Of a DNA stretch of 64,000 nucleotides, positions 1 through 10,125 are shown piece by piece. A program made the translations under genes and the position numbers. Positions within the stretch are counted from its first letter, which is position 1; every line of letters begins with the position of its first letter. The notes below the pieces were generated by a model. The model was not told the origin of the DNA. It saw nothing but the letters and a program-made list of their open reading frames with translations, and searched no databases. The DNA comes from Edolisoma coerulescens (taxonomy: Eukaryota > Chordata > Aves > Passeriformes > Campephagidae): assembly GCA_013397115.1 (NCBI GenBank), contig VWZW01001651.1, positions 906,125-970,124 of the forward strand, in the 5' to 3' direction.

Positions 1-1089
1 TATGCTCTTTCCTTACTTTCTTAATTTTTGTGCATAGACATATTTAGAATGAGGTCCTACCACTTTTTTATTCAAGCTACACATGAGAGTAACTTAACTG
101 ATATAGTTATAGTCATACTTTCCTCTTTAAATTTGAGTATTTAAAAGCTAAAACATCAGATATAGTATGAGATTTCTTCCTTCCATGTGAAAGGAGACTG
201 AATGATTGTATCCCAGAGAGGAATGTAGACGATTATTCTGTTGATTTGATCAATATTGAGAGAAAAAAGGAGGATAATTTACTTGGGCCTTCTGTATAAC
301 ATTTTTGATATCTCTGACACCGCCTGAAGAAAGGAAAGGGCTCAAGTAGTCAGGCCATCATCATCTCTACCCCTAGTCTGTACACTAGTCAGGAGAAAAA
401 AACTTGAATGTGTTTCCTACTCCATCAGATTCCAAAGACAATACAGAAGTGTCACAATATTCCCTAAAAATACAATCAGGTCAAGAGTTGAGGAACGGCA
501 GTGTAGGCCGGAAGAACAGACAATAGCTCAGAGGCACATCCAAAATGTATGATAGAATACCACCAATATAAACATTTGTTTCTAGAAATAAGTGTCCCTT
601 GTGGTCCATGTGTGTGCTCACCTGCTGCCTAAACCAGAGTCCTCTACGGATATCCCCAATCCTTACTGCACTGTGCAGTAGGATACCTGAAGAGGAAATT
701 AATAAGGCTTTGGATGACTCGCAAGTAGGAGTCCCCGCTCATCACAAAATTCAGGTTTGGCTTCTCCACTACCCTACTCCTCTCTTCTCTGTCCTTACAA
801 TTGTAGGGAATGAGGAGGTAAAAAACAAGAAGAGCCAGCCAGTCAATGCCTGGCTACAAGCCCGGTGTTACTAGCAGAATTTCAGGGTTTTTTGATCAAG
901 GGTTGGTTTACAAACAGCTGACCTACTGGAAATAAAGGGTACACCTGTCTCAAAGGGGAAAAAGGATCTTTGCTCAGGCCTTAACAGGGTTCATTGAATG
1001 AGCTTTAAGCTAGATTTGAAAGTAAAAAGAGATAAAACTAAGCTCACAAGAGATAAGCCAGGAGCCAGCACACTGATGTTTGAGGGATG
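1..1089. other. Unannotated AT-rich non-coding sequence
   Basis: No repeat or gene was recognised. The plus-strand open frame at 599-874 (91 codons) has no recognisable domain, no convincing splice context and no codon pattern that separates it from its surroundings, so it is not called as a gene. The last ~200 bases could hide further decayed CR1 5' sequence leading into the element that begins near 1090, but I cannot show that. Confidence 0.5.
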
Positions 1090-3070
1090 TGCTGACAAGG
1101 TGCTTTGGTCTGCCATTTTATTGAAGGCAGGGAATGGAGATCTGTGTGGCAGCAAAGACAAGGGTTATTGACGTGTTAGAAACCACAGAAGTGTATGAGA
1201 ATGGTGATGTAGGAATTAAGGCTTCTCCTCCCCAAGAAGGTGTTGGGATCAATAGCCCAACTGAAGTGCCTCTACACCAATACACACAGCACAAGCAACA
1301 GACGGGGGGAGCTGAAAACCACTGTGCACCAGGAAAACTGCCATCAGTTTTCTGAGAGTTGCCATCATGGAAACATGGTGGGATGATTCACATAACCAGA
1401 GTGCTGCAATGGATGGCTGTACGCTGTTCAGAAGGGATAAGCAAGGAAGGAGAGGCAGCTGAGATACTTAATGACTTCTTTATCTCAGTCTTTATTCGTA
1501 AGACCAGTTGCTCTCTGGGTACCCAGCTTCCTCAGCTGGAAGACAGGGACCAGGAGCAGAATAAAGTCCCCATAATCCATGGGGAAATGGTCAGTGACCT
1601 GATAGACCATTTAGACATACACAAGTCTATGGGGGCAGATGGGATCCAACCCAGGGTACTGAGGGATGTGGTAGAAGTGTTCACTGAGTTTTCAGCATTT
1701 ACCAGCAGTCCTGGCTAATGGCAGGGGGTGGGGGGGGCATTTCCACACTGACTAGAGGTTGGAAAAAGTGATGCCCACCTTCAAGAAGGGCTGGAAGGAG
1801 GATCCGGATAACTACTAGCCTGTCAGCTTGACCTCCGTGTCAGGGAAGGTCTGCCATAGATCTGCCATAGAGCAGATCATCTTGAGTGCCATCACGTGGC
1901 ACATAAAAGACAACCAGGGGGTCAGGCCCAGCCAGCATGGGTTTGTGAAAGGCATGTCCTACTGGACTAAACTAACCTCCTTCTAAGCTAGAGTGACCCC
2001 ACTTAGTGGACAGGGCTGTGGATGCAGTCTACCTGGACTCCAGTAAAACCTTTGACACCATTTCCCACAGCATTCTCCTGGAGAAACTGGTTGCTCATGG
2101 CTTAGATGGGTGTTCTCTTCACTGGGTAAAACTTTGGCTGGATGACCAGAGCCATGGAGTGGAGGTGAATGGAGTTAAATCCAGCTGGTGACCAGCCACA
2201 GATGGTGTTCCCCAAGGCTCAGTATTAGGTCCAGTCCTGTTTAATGCCTTTAAACAGATTGCAGATGACAGCAATTTAGGCAGGAGTATCAATCTGCTGG
2301 TGGACAGGAAGGCTTTTCAGACAGATCTGGACAGGCTGGATCAATGAAGTAAGGCCAGATGAAGGAGGTTCAACAAGGTGAAGAGACAGGTCCTACACTT
2401 TGGTCACAACCACCCCAGGCAGTGTTACAGACTAGGGGAAGAGTGGCTGGAAAGCTGATCAGCAGAAAAGGACCTGGGGGTGGTGGTTGACAGCAGCTGG
2501 ACATGAATCAGAAATAGTGTGGTCAGCAGAGCTACAGAAGTGATTTTCCCCCTGTACTGGACACTGGTGAGGCCACACCTCAAGTGCTGTTTCCAGTTCT
2601 GGGTCTCACTGCAAGAAAGACATTGAGGTGCTGGAGCATGTCCAGAGAAGGGCAACAGAGCTGGTAAAGGGTCTGGAGCACAAATCTGAGGAGCAGCTGA
2701 GGGAGTTGGAGGTGTTTAGGCTGGAGAAAAGCCTCAGGAGAGACCTTATCACTCTCTACAACTGCCTGAAAGGAGGTTGAAGCAAAGTGGGGATCTGTCT
2801 CTTCTCTCTAGTAACAAGCAATAGGACAAGAGGAAACGGCCTCAACATGGAGTAGGGAAGGTTGAAAATTAGGAAAGACTTCTTCACCAAGAAGGTGATT
2901 CAAGCACTGAAAGCGGCTGTCCAGGGGAGTGGAGTCATCCAGCCATGGAGGTATTTAAATGATGTGTAAATGTGGCACTTAGTGACAGGGGTTAGTGGTG
3001 AACTTGTCAATGTGAGGCCAGCAGTTGCACTTGATGATCATAAAGGTTTTTTCCAATATAAAAAAGTCAA
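1090..3070 (+). mobile_element. CR1 LINE, 5'-truncated and internally deleted, with RT remnant
   Basis: This is a dead copy of a CR1 non-LTR retrotransposon, the dominant LINE family of birds. Read 5' to 3': a CR1-type stretch before and into the endonuclease start (about 1150-1455, including the ETWWDDS-like segment around 1370-1390); an abrupt jump near 1455-1460 to the endonuclease/RT linker (EILNDFF... near 1461); the RT core, with the VYLDxSKxFDT motif A region at 2027-2060 and an ADD motif C near 2264-2272; then the thumb/tail region and a CR1 3' terminus (GATGATC...AAAGG) near 3035-3060. Most of the endonuclease domain is missing, and roughly a dozen codons appear lost between motif B and motif C. 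In-frame stops and frame changes break the reading frame, for example the stop after 1716 and the TGA after 2188. An 11-base unit is duplicated at 1850-1871. The total is about 2 kb against about 4.5 kb for a complete family member. It cannot encode a working protein. Confidence 0.93.
2006..2191 (+). pseudogene. CR1 reverse transcriptase fragment (motif A region)
   Basis: This 61-codon open stretch inside the CR1 at 1090-3070 encodes part of the palm of the LINE reverse transcriptase. The first catalytic aspartate lies in the segment VYLDSSKTFDT (about residues 8-18), followed by the conserved HSILLEKL...HGLDG block and a C-terminal VNGVKSSW block. The residue usually aromatic after the catalytic Asp is Ser here, a sign of drift. 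The frame closes with TGA at the end of the VNGVKSSW block, just before the GVPQGS segment, which is still readable at about 2201-2218. It is a remnant, not a gene: no start codon of its own is expected and flanking frames are disrupted. Confidence 0.9.
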
Positions 3071-3644
3071 TGGGGAGGCTTCTTATACTAAAATTGACAG
3101 TAATATCATCCATCTAGAAGGACTTAAAAGAATTTCTAGGGCATTGGACTATTAGATAAAGTAAGCTGTATATCCACAGTCTGTCATTGTTTACTTTTTT
3201 TTCCCCTTCAATGCACTAATATTATAAAGAAGCACAGACTACAGCAATTATCCATATTGATTATGCTACTTGGGTCTGATGTTCTGCTGCATTTTATAAG
3301 CACATCAAGTATGAACAGTTTTGAAAAAATACCTGCCCTGAGGTTAGAATTGTCTCAGAAGTCCATTCAGATAGTAGCTGGCTCACATCTACTTTAACAT
3401 GCATAGTTCTATCACTTTTTTTTTAACTTTTCTGAAATTTAATACTCTTTACATAGAGATCATCAGGGACCTCTGTCTAGGGACAAGATACTAAAACCAG
3501 AGAGTTATTCTTACATAGGAACCTGACTTCATATCGATTAAAAAGTAAGCTTAGCAACTGCTTTCAGGTTAAGCAGTTGAATAGTTCTGTAAGTCTTGTC
3601 CTGGATCCTTTGCAACTACAAACATCTACAGTTGAGAAAGACTA
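3071..3644. other. Unannotated AT-rich spacer
   Basis: Between the CR1 3' end and a MIR-like scrap. No repeat family, open frame of note or structured element was recognised. Confidence 0.4.
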
Positions 3645-3736
3645 TGAGGTGAAGCTCAAGGTCAAAGAGCAGGTCAGCAGCAGACAGAAATGAACTGAGG
3701 CCTTGAATTTCCAGCCCTCGGTCCATCCCCTGCTGA
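3645..3736 (-). repeat. MIR/CORE-type SINE fragment (degenerate)
   Basis: Read on the plus strand, the sequence follows the order of a reversed MIR-like tRNA-derived SINE. It has AGGTCAAAGAGCAGGTCAG at 3659-3677 (the usual AGGTCACACAGCAGGTCAG position), then a GCAGACAGAAATGAACTGAGG-like stretch where the family has the GCAGAGCCGGGAATAGAACCCAGG block, then a CCAGCCCTCGGTCCATCCC-like end. Divergence is high, consistent with a very old amniote insertion. Assignment is by pattern memory only. Confidence 0.55.
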
Positions 3737-3979
3737 AATGGTGAATGCTCTCAATACTTCAGCACACGTCAAATCCTTTCCGAATCTTTCTTTATTTATG
3801 ATATAAAGAATGTAGAGTGCATCAAAATTCAGTAATTAATCATATACTGTAGGGAGGGAGGTTGAGATGGTTTTCATATTCTTAAATAGTAAACTTTTAG
3901 TTTTACTTTATAGCCACTTGCATCTCCCATTGTTGGCATAGTAAATAGGAGCATTCAGTGTATATCACTATTTTTTGTC

Positions 3980-4565
3980 ATGCATTTCTCATTTTATTTC
4001 TCTTGATATTTACCCAGCCTCTTCATGTTAAACACAAGTAATTTTTGTTACTTCAGACAGACTCTATTCTTGCTAAATCTTTCTCTCAGTGATCAGAACT
4101 GAAGAGATTATTCAAGTGATGTTGTACCATTGATCCATACAACACAATATATTTGTTATAATGCTCACTACAGTATCATTATATGCATTTTCAATACAGT
4201 TTTCTACCCCATCCCTCAACATTGCTTAACATTTTGTTTGCTTTTATGTTTAGTGTTGCACACTAAAGCAAAATTTTCACTGAGCTGTCCTCAGTGACAT
4301 CCAGGCATATTTCCTCTAGGTTATAGTTAATTTAGAACCCAGCAATGTGTATGAGTAGTTCAAATTGTTTTTTTTCTAATGTGCACTACGTTTCATCTGT
4401 CAGCAATGAATCATTTGTCATTATGCTGCCTGTTAGCTCAGTGAGGTGCCTCAGAAGTCCCTCACAGTTTCTTCTAATCTCTACAAACATAAGCAGAAGG
4501 GAGCTTCTTGCATATCTCATTGTCTTTTTAAAATACTCATAACTGTATTAAATTTTCCTCACAAA
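3980..4565 (-). mobile_element. Ancient L3/CR1-clade LINE fragment
   Basis: The plus strand reads as the antisense of the post-motif-C part of an L3-like (CR1 clade) LINE. Landmarks in the expected order are GATCAGAACTG...ATTCAAG...TGTACCATTGATCCATACA (about 4091-4142), AACATTTTGTTTGCTTTTATG (4229-4249), a GAGCTGTCCTCAGTGACATCC block (about 4281-4301), a TAATTTAGAACCCAGCAATG block (4328-4347), and an antisense TCAGCAATGAATCATTTGTC block near 4400-4420. The right end (about 4520-4565) reaches the position where the antisense of the FADD catalytic motif belongs. No frame is preserved. This copy is clearly more diverged than the avian CR1s in the window, so it is probably an old amniote insertion. 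Confidence 0.8.
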
Positions 4566-6856
4566 AATGTAATGGGGGACATATTCAGAAACTTTTAACA
4601 GTCAGAAAATATCACACTGCTTTTTTCTCATCCTGATTAATATTTTATAATAATTTTCCAATAGATTAGAAAAGCACTGTCTTTAAGCATTGAAGTAATT
4701 CTTGTTTCTTCAATATACTTAAGTTTTTTGTATTTTTTTTTTTGCATTCAAATACATTGTGGAATTTTTATTGTAAAATGCTCCTTGGTTACTTTTACTC
4801 ATAGTGTTACTGAGAAGTATTTTTTTTTAAATATTTAAACACTTATTTTGCCATTGCTTTGACAAAATAGAATCGGTAGCAGAACTAGACCCACAGAGCT
4901 AAATGCAATCTTCAGTCCATAATCTAAGTGGTCTGAATAGGGCTGTAGGTTTCATTCCCTGACATGTGAACGAGGGGGGAAAAAAAAAAAATCAAACTGC
5001 TGACGCAATAGACTTCTTCCACAGGTTTAAAGTCCATATCCTCGGTGCCCCAGTATATACAGTATTTTTGCTGGTGGATGTATGTAGTTAATACTCGTCC
5101 ATTTCTGCTGACAGGAACTCCTAGGGCAGTATGATGCATAAAGCGCTTATGCATAGCTCTAAAGAACACAAGGGCAAATATATTTCCAGCTGTACATCAG
5201 TACTAAAGGTTTTCAAACCCCTCAGATGAGGGGATAGTCCAGTTTGGCAGGTTTCTCTCCCAGAACTTTTTTTTCCTTTTTAAAAAAGAAGAAATTAATA
5301 ATTTGTCTCTAAACTCTTTATATGATCTTCACGCTGTCATTTTGATGTTTCTGTTTCAGGAACAAAAAGTAAACAGGTAAAACTCATAAGTAATATCTTG
5401 ACACGTGTATTCTATTCATTAGAACAATTAAATTTACAGAGATAGGGAATATGCTCCTGAGAATAAGCTTCCTGAAGTTTGACTTGGGCTGGAGCCAAAA
5501 CATTTCAGGTTTCGTACTCTGGAGTATTATTTAGAAGATAAATTGCTTGATATCAGATTTTGGGAAAGGTAGAATTAGCATCAAGTCTTGTTGCACAGCA
5601 ATTCATTGGAGGGAACATACCCTGTATTACTTGCTCATATTCAAAATAATAATTAAAAAACAAAACAAACCTCTGGCTAAGGGAATTTAACTTTAATAAA
5701 ATGTTTTGAAAATGCTGTTAGGGAGTATTCCATTGAAGGAAAAGTGATAAATACTTTCAACTTTATTTTTATCAGAATGTGTGGCTTCAAAAAGATTTTG
5801 AGCACTATGCAGTCTTATAAGTCTTTCACCATTAAAGCTGATTAATTTCCTATGAACAGGGGACCCCATTATTGATCTTGAACTTCTGAGTGACAAAAAC
5901 AGTTCTTGAACCACTGCACAGCTATTCCTCACAAAATACACTCTTGCAGAAAGGATTGCATTCAGCAAAAACTGTTTTTATTAAGAAACAACAGCAACAA
6001 GGAAATACAAACTGATTATTTTCCCTTTGCTTACTTGGAGACTAAGCTTTTGCAGATGTTGAACTGATGCCTGTAGCACTACATGTGCAGAAGTGTGCAC
6101 ACACACCATTCACATACACACATCTGAACGTGAATTGACTCGTAAGTAACAAAAATTCTTCCTCTTGTCTTGCAAGTGCAATTTTTATCCTGAGTATGTA
6201 AATGTTATTTTTATGCAACACTGTAAGCAACCATATCAGCTTGTGTTTGTTTGCTGATAAAAAGGGTATTACTCCTTGAAACTACTTACTGCACACACAC
6301 CTATTCTTCAATATTGGGTTGAGCTGTATGTTTGGCACTATGTCACTTCATTCACATTTAGAGGACAACACAAGTTTCAAATTACTTTTAAAAACAAAAA
6401 CAGATCAGTCTAAAATTAACAAAAATAAGCGTGAAATTTTACAGGAAACCACAGATGTCATGTAGCAGTCAAAAAGGATGATGCTGATGTTAAAAAAAAA
6501 ACAGTCTCAGGAATGAGTACTCAAATATATGAACTCATCACTGCCTATTTGCTGACTTGGACCTATCCTGGAGGGCATCTTTCTTGAGATACACCTCTTT
6601 GTGAACAAGGAGTTAAAACATAAGGCAATCTATATGTATTAATGGGGAGAAAACAGCTGGTGGCACTGAAAGCCTCAGAGAAGAAGGCAGTACAAGGGGT
6701 TTTTTTATTTTTCAAAAAGTGTTTCAACTTGCTTAGAAGGCAAAAAGAATAAAAAAGCTTCTCAGCAGCACCACCTGTTTATTTTATTTTTGATTCCCAC
6801 TTACCTGATTCTTATGAGGCCATTTCAGCATGTTTTAAGGGAATTCTTAAAGCAGC
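4566..6856. other. Unannotated AT-rich sequence
   Basis: No repeat or gene was recognised. The minus-strand open frame at 5693-5968 (91 codons) shows no domain I know and no splice support. A 17-base stretch at 5360-5376 sits between an AG preceded by TTTCTGTTTC and a GTAAAA, which resembles a micro-exon but is too short to weigh. Confidence 0.4.
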
Positions 6857-6925
6857 TTTTTTTTCTTTTTGTTGGTTGCTTTTTTTTTTTGTTGGGTTTT
6901 GGGTTGGTTTTTTGGGTTTTTTTTA
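6857..6925 (+). repeat. T/G-rich low-complexity tract
   Basis: About 70 bases made almost only of T and G, with long T runs broken by GTTGG and TTGGG units. It is the clearest T/G member of a class of tracts that otherwise mostly appear as A/C on this strand. Confidence 0.85.
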
Positions 6926-7083
6926 ATACTACTACTGGACAGTGATACTGCATCAATAAGCATGTCTTGAGCCTCTACATTACGATGATGTGGTTATGTT
7001 TTGGAAATGTGGTGAGTTTTGCACCACCTTTATGGTTCTTTCTATTATACAGAGTCCATTATTATACATCTCTCTTTCCCCAG

Positions 7084-7167
7084 ATTCTAACAATATAAGA
7101 AACCTAAGCTGGCAACAGCTGGAATGGATACATGAAGGAGCAATAAAAGGAATAGATTATTTATATG
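7084..7167 (+). other. Exon-like 84-base block (unproven)
   Basis: An acceptor-like sequence, TCTCTCTTTCCCCAG, ends at 7083. A donor-like G|GTTAAG begins at 7168. The block between is 84 bases and, in phase 1-1, has no stop over 27 whole codons, reading SNNIRNLSWQQLEWIHEGAI then KGIDYLY. The composition (two Trp, mixed charge) is more protein-like than most frames nearby. I do not recognise the peptide. The frame stops three codons-worth of bases after the proposed donor, and the donor lacks the usual A at position +3. This may be chance in 64 kb, so it is listed as a candidate only. Confidence 0.15.
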
Positions 7168-7171
7168 GTTA

Positions 7172-10061
7172 AGTATTGTTAATACATATATAGGAGAACA
7201 ATATTCTCTTTTATTAATTTCATTGTAAACAGTTTCATAAATAAGTGGATTCCAGACAGTCCGTTTATCGTTAGAGAGTTTAGCTTTACTTTGGAAAACA
7301 TTTTGTGTTGCAAGTTGTTTTTTACTTCAGTCATGAAGGCAAAATTACTACAGCCACATTTTTGAGAGGGGGAGAAGAATGGCAAAGGAATGCTCCATTA
7401 AGAGACATTAATTTTATAAAAGAAATCCATAGATATCCTATTTCCTACCACAAAATTTTGGAAAAATGAATGCTTATCCAGCAGTTCATGCAGTTTCTTG
7501 ATTTCAAAGCCAGTAAAGGCTATTAAAGTAATCTAGCTAATAGCACAACAGACTTCTTGGTGCAAGCATAAATGTCCATTATATCTTCAATTCATCTTTG
7601 CTTTCAGTAATCCTCCAGTAAATCACACTCAAAAATAAATAAATAAATCTTCAAAATGCTGATATTTCATGAATCACTATTAGCTAGCAATCAGGAACGG
7701 AGAATGCATTTTGCTTCTGTTTTGATTTTATTTATTTTTAACCAAAGGATTGGGTTTTGCTCAGTTTTGCAACAGCTTTAAAACATCTTTATTCAAGAAC
7801 AGACTCCTTACTTTAAATGTAGGCATTGGCTAATATGTTTTTACCTTTGAAAATTCCAATATTAGTAAAAAAAAAAAGTACTATATTAGTCAGTGATAAA
7901 GTCAAAGGAAAATGTGTTGCCACTTAAAAATACTTAAGTATTTGCCACATTTCTCCTCTTCCATAACAACATAAACTTTATCAGATACATTTAAGAACAG
8001 AAATCCTCTCAGTGAGGAGTTATTCTCGCTGCAAACACACTGCACATGCTATTGAAAGTGTTTAATAATAGAAGACCATGCACTTTCATGTAATTCATAA
8101 TTAGAAGATGACTACAACTGCATTATTTAAAATCAAGCCTTTGTTATCAGCACCAGTTTTAGACAGAAGCTGAGAATCATTTGTGAGCTGTGGCAGACCA
8201 AGACTGTTCAAAGCAATTGCTGTTCAGCATGAAAGCTGCAATGGAGGTCACAGAACAGGTCAGGAGGAAAGATAGTGTATCGATTTCACACCAGGAATAG
8301 AGGCGAAGCGAGGGCCCACTGTTGCTGCATGTGATGTATTTCACTTCAGTTTAAGGCACATTTCATTCCAATTCAAGAGGGGGTGGGGAGCAAAGGGTGA
8401 GCGGATTTCACACTGAATCATGATGAATTCTGGACTAGTGTATTCCAGTAAATATCTCCTTCCTGACATTAAGTATTTCTATAGCAGACTGAATACAATG
8501 GAAATTAGACTGCAATCAGATAGCAAGAGAGGACTCCTGGGGAAAAAAAACCAAAATAAACAAAACCAAAACACAACCCCAAAGAAAACCTGCCATCGAA
8601 ACCTATATAAGATTAGGTCTACTGCCTCACAGATTAGTATATACAAATGTTGTCTCAAACCCAGAAAACTGTTACAGATTAAGTCTACTAAAGAAACTGT
8701 ATTTTGTTCCAATATTCACACTGCTAAAGACAACTTTATATGATACTCTAATCTTTTATTAAAACATCGTTAAGCCACATAAACCTAAGCCAAAAGACTT
8801 CAAAAACTAAAGGACAGAAAGTCTGTTCACACAAGCCTCCTAGCTGTGCACACACAAAGGCACGCTCACTGCAAAGAGAATTCAACCCCTGACAAAAAAT
8901 TTCAAATGCATCAGTATAATAAATGTATTAAAAGGTGGTGGCTAATTGTGCTTTATTTTCATTTTATTTTATATGATAATATAAACTGATATTCCAAATT
9001 ACCCTGACTACTCCAGCAAAGGAGATTAGCAACTATCCCTAACTGTTTTATAGAAGAGTGTTGATGATTATTCATATTTCATTGCCTAGTAATAATGGTC
9101 AGCTTCTACCCCAACTTTTCTAGTAAATAAATAAATAAAACTTAAAAACATCAGTTCTAATGGCAAAAGCATTAACTGTAATGAAAGGGATATTTCTCAA
9201 GTTACTTGGATAACAAGCTAGCCTTGTTCAATTTTCTTCCAAAAATGAGAAACTTAATTTCCAGTACTTTTGCCCAGTATGCTGTAAAAGTGTCAGCTTC
9301 TGAACTGTTAAGTTCACATACAGGGTAATGGTCAAATGCTAAGATTTTTATGGATAAAGTGCTCCCTCCCTTCCCTGATCTTACTTAGCAAAATTTGTTC
9401 TCTGAAAAACTGCTCCTCTTTTTAAATGCTGACTCTGCTATTCTGCTTGTGACAATATTTTACAACTTTTCTAGGTCTTTATATTGGCTCCATAACACCA
9501 GCAAAATAGCCAGACACTGACATATTTCCGAACAAAAAAGGACTATATTTGAGACTGCACAGAGATTTCCTATTAAATTATTTATATTAGTTCACTTCCA
9601 CGTCATTATTTCTTTTCAACTGTTCTAAGGCATCAGTGTCAACTTCTTGAACCCTCTCATGAAAGCTTTGCTGTCATAAGGGTCTATTTCAGCATCCTTA
9701 ATTCTGCATAAGGAATCAGTTACCCAGCAAGTTTCCAATCACAAAGGGCCAGATGCTCCTCTCTGCTACATGCTGGAGCTGGCCAGACGGGCCCCTCACT
9801 AAGACTGAGGAGGGCAAAAGGTGGCCGTGTAGAGAGTGAGAGTGTGTGTGTCTATGTGTGTGTGTACTACTGGCCTGCCACAAAACAGCTGAGACTGCTC
9901 TGCATGAAAAGAGAGAAAAAAAAAATCAAACAGTGGAAATTGTTAACACACTGAAGGGCAGGCAGCAATCAGGTACTCCATGATCCACAAGGAAATATCA
10001 TTAACTTGCACTGCAAAATTCCATAATAGTTACCACTTCGAAATCATTTGTCAACTTTGAT
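7172..10061. other. Unannotated AT-rich sequence
   Basis: Contains AAAT-type microsatellites at 7631-7649 and 9124-9140, an A/C-rich tract at 8543-8590 and a TG/CA repeat at 9842-9866. The opposed open frames at 8420-8743 (plus) and 8479-8712 (minus) lie over the A/C tract and are low-complexity artefacts. No gene was recognised. Confidence 0.45.
9842..9866. repeat. Interrupted (TG)n microsatellite
   Basis: GTGTGTGTG, an interruption TCTA, then TGTGTGTGTGT. This is a simple repeat. Confidence 0.9.
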
Positions 10062-10125
10062 GATGCTGTGCTGCAGAAATGTATAGAAATCTCGACGCTG
10101 TGCTACAGAAATGTATAGAAGTGTT
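10062..10125 (+). repeat. Two-copy 32-base tandem duplication
   Basis: Copy one (10062-10093) and copy two (10094-10125) share the core GCTGTGCT(G/A)CAGAAATGTATAGAA, with few differences near the start and more at the last few bases. This is a small local duplication in otherwise unique sequence. Confidence 0.9.

Noticed and set aside
599..874. 91-codon plus-strand open frame as a gene
   Set aside because: No domain, promoter or splice context. Random open frames of this length are expected in 64 kb.
5360..5376. Micro-exon between TTTCTGTTTCAG and GTAAAA
   Set aside because: Only 17 bases. Such acceptor/donor pairs occur often by chance.
5693..5968. Minus-strand 91-codon frame as a gene or LINE remnant
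   Set aside because: The residues match no LINE or protein family I know, and neither strand shows repeat landmarks.
8420..8743. 107-codon open frame
   Set aside because: Lies over an A/C-rich low-complexity tract, with an opposing frame on the other strand.
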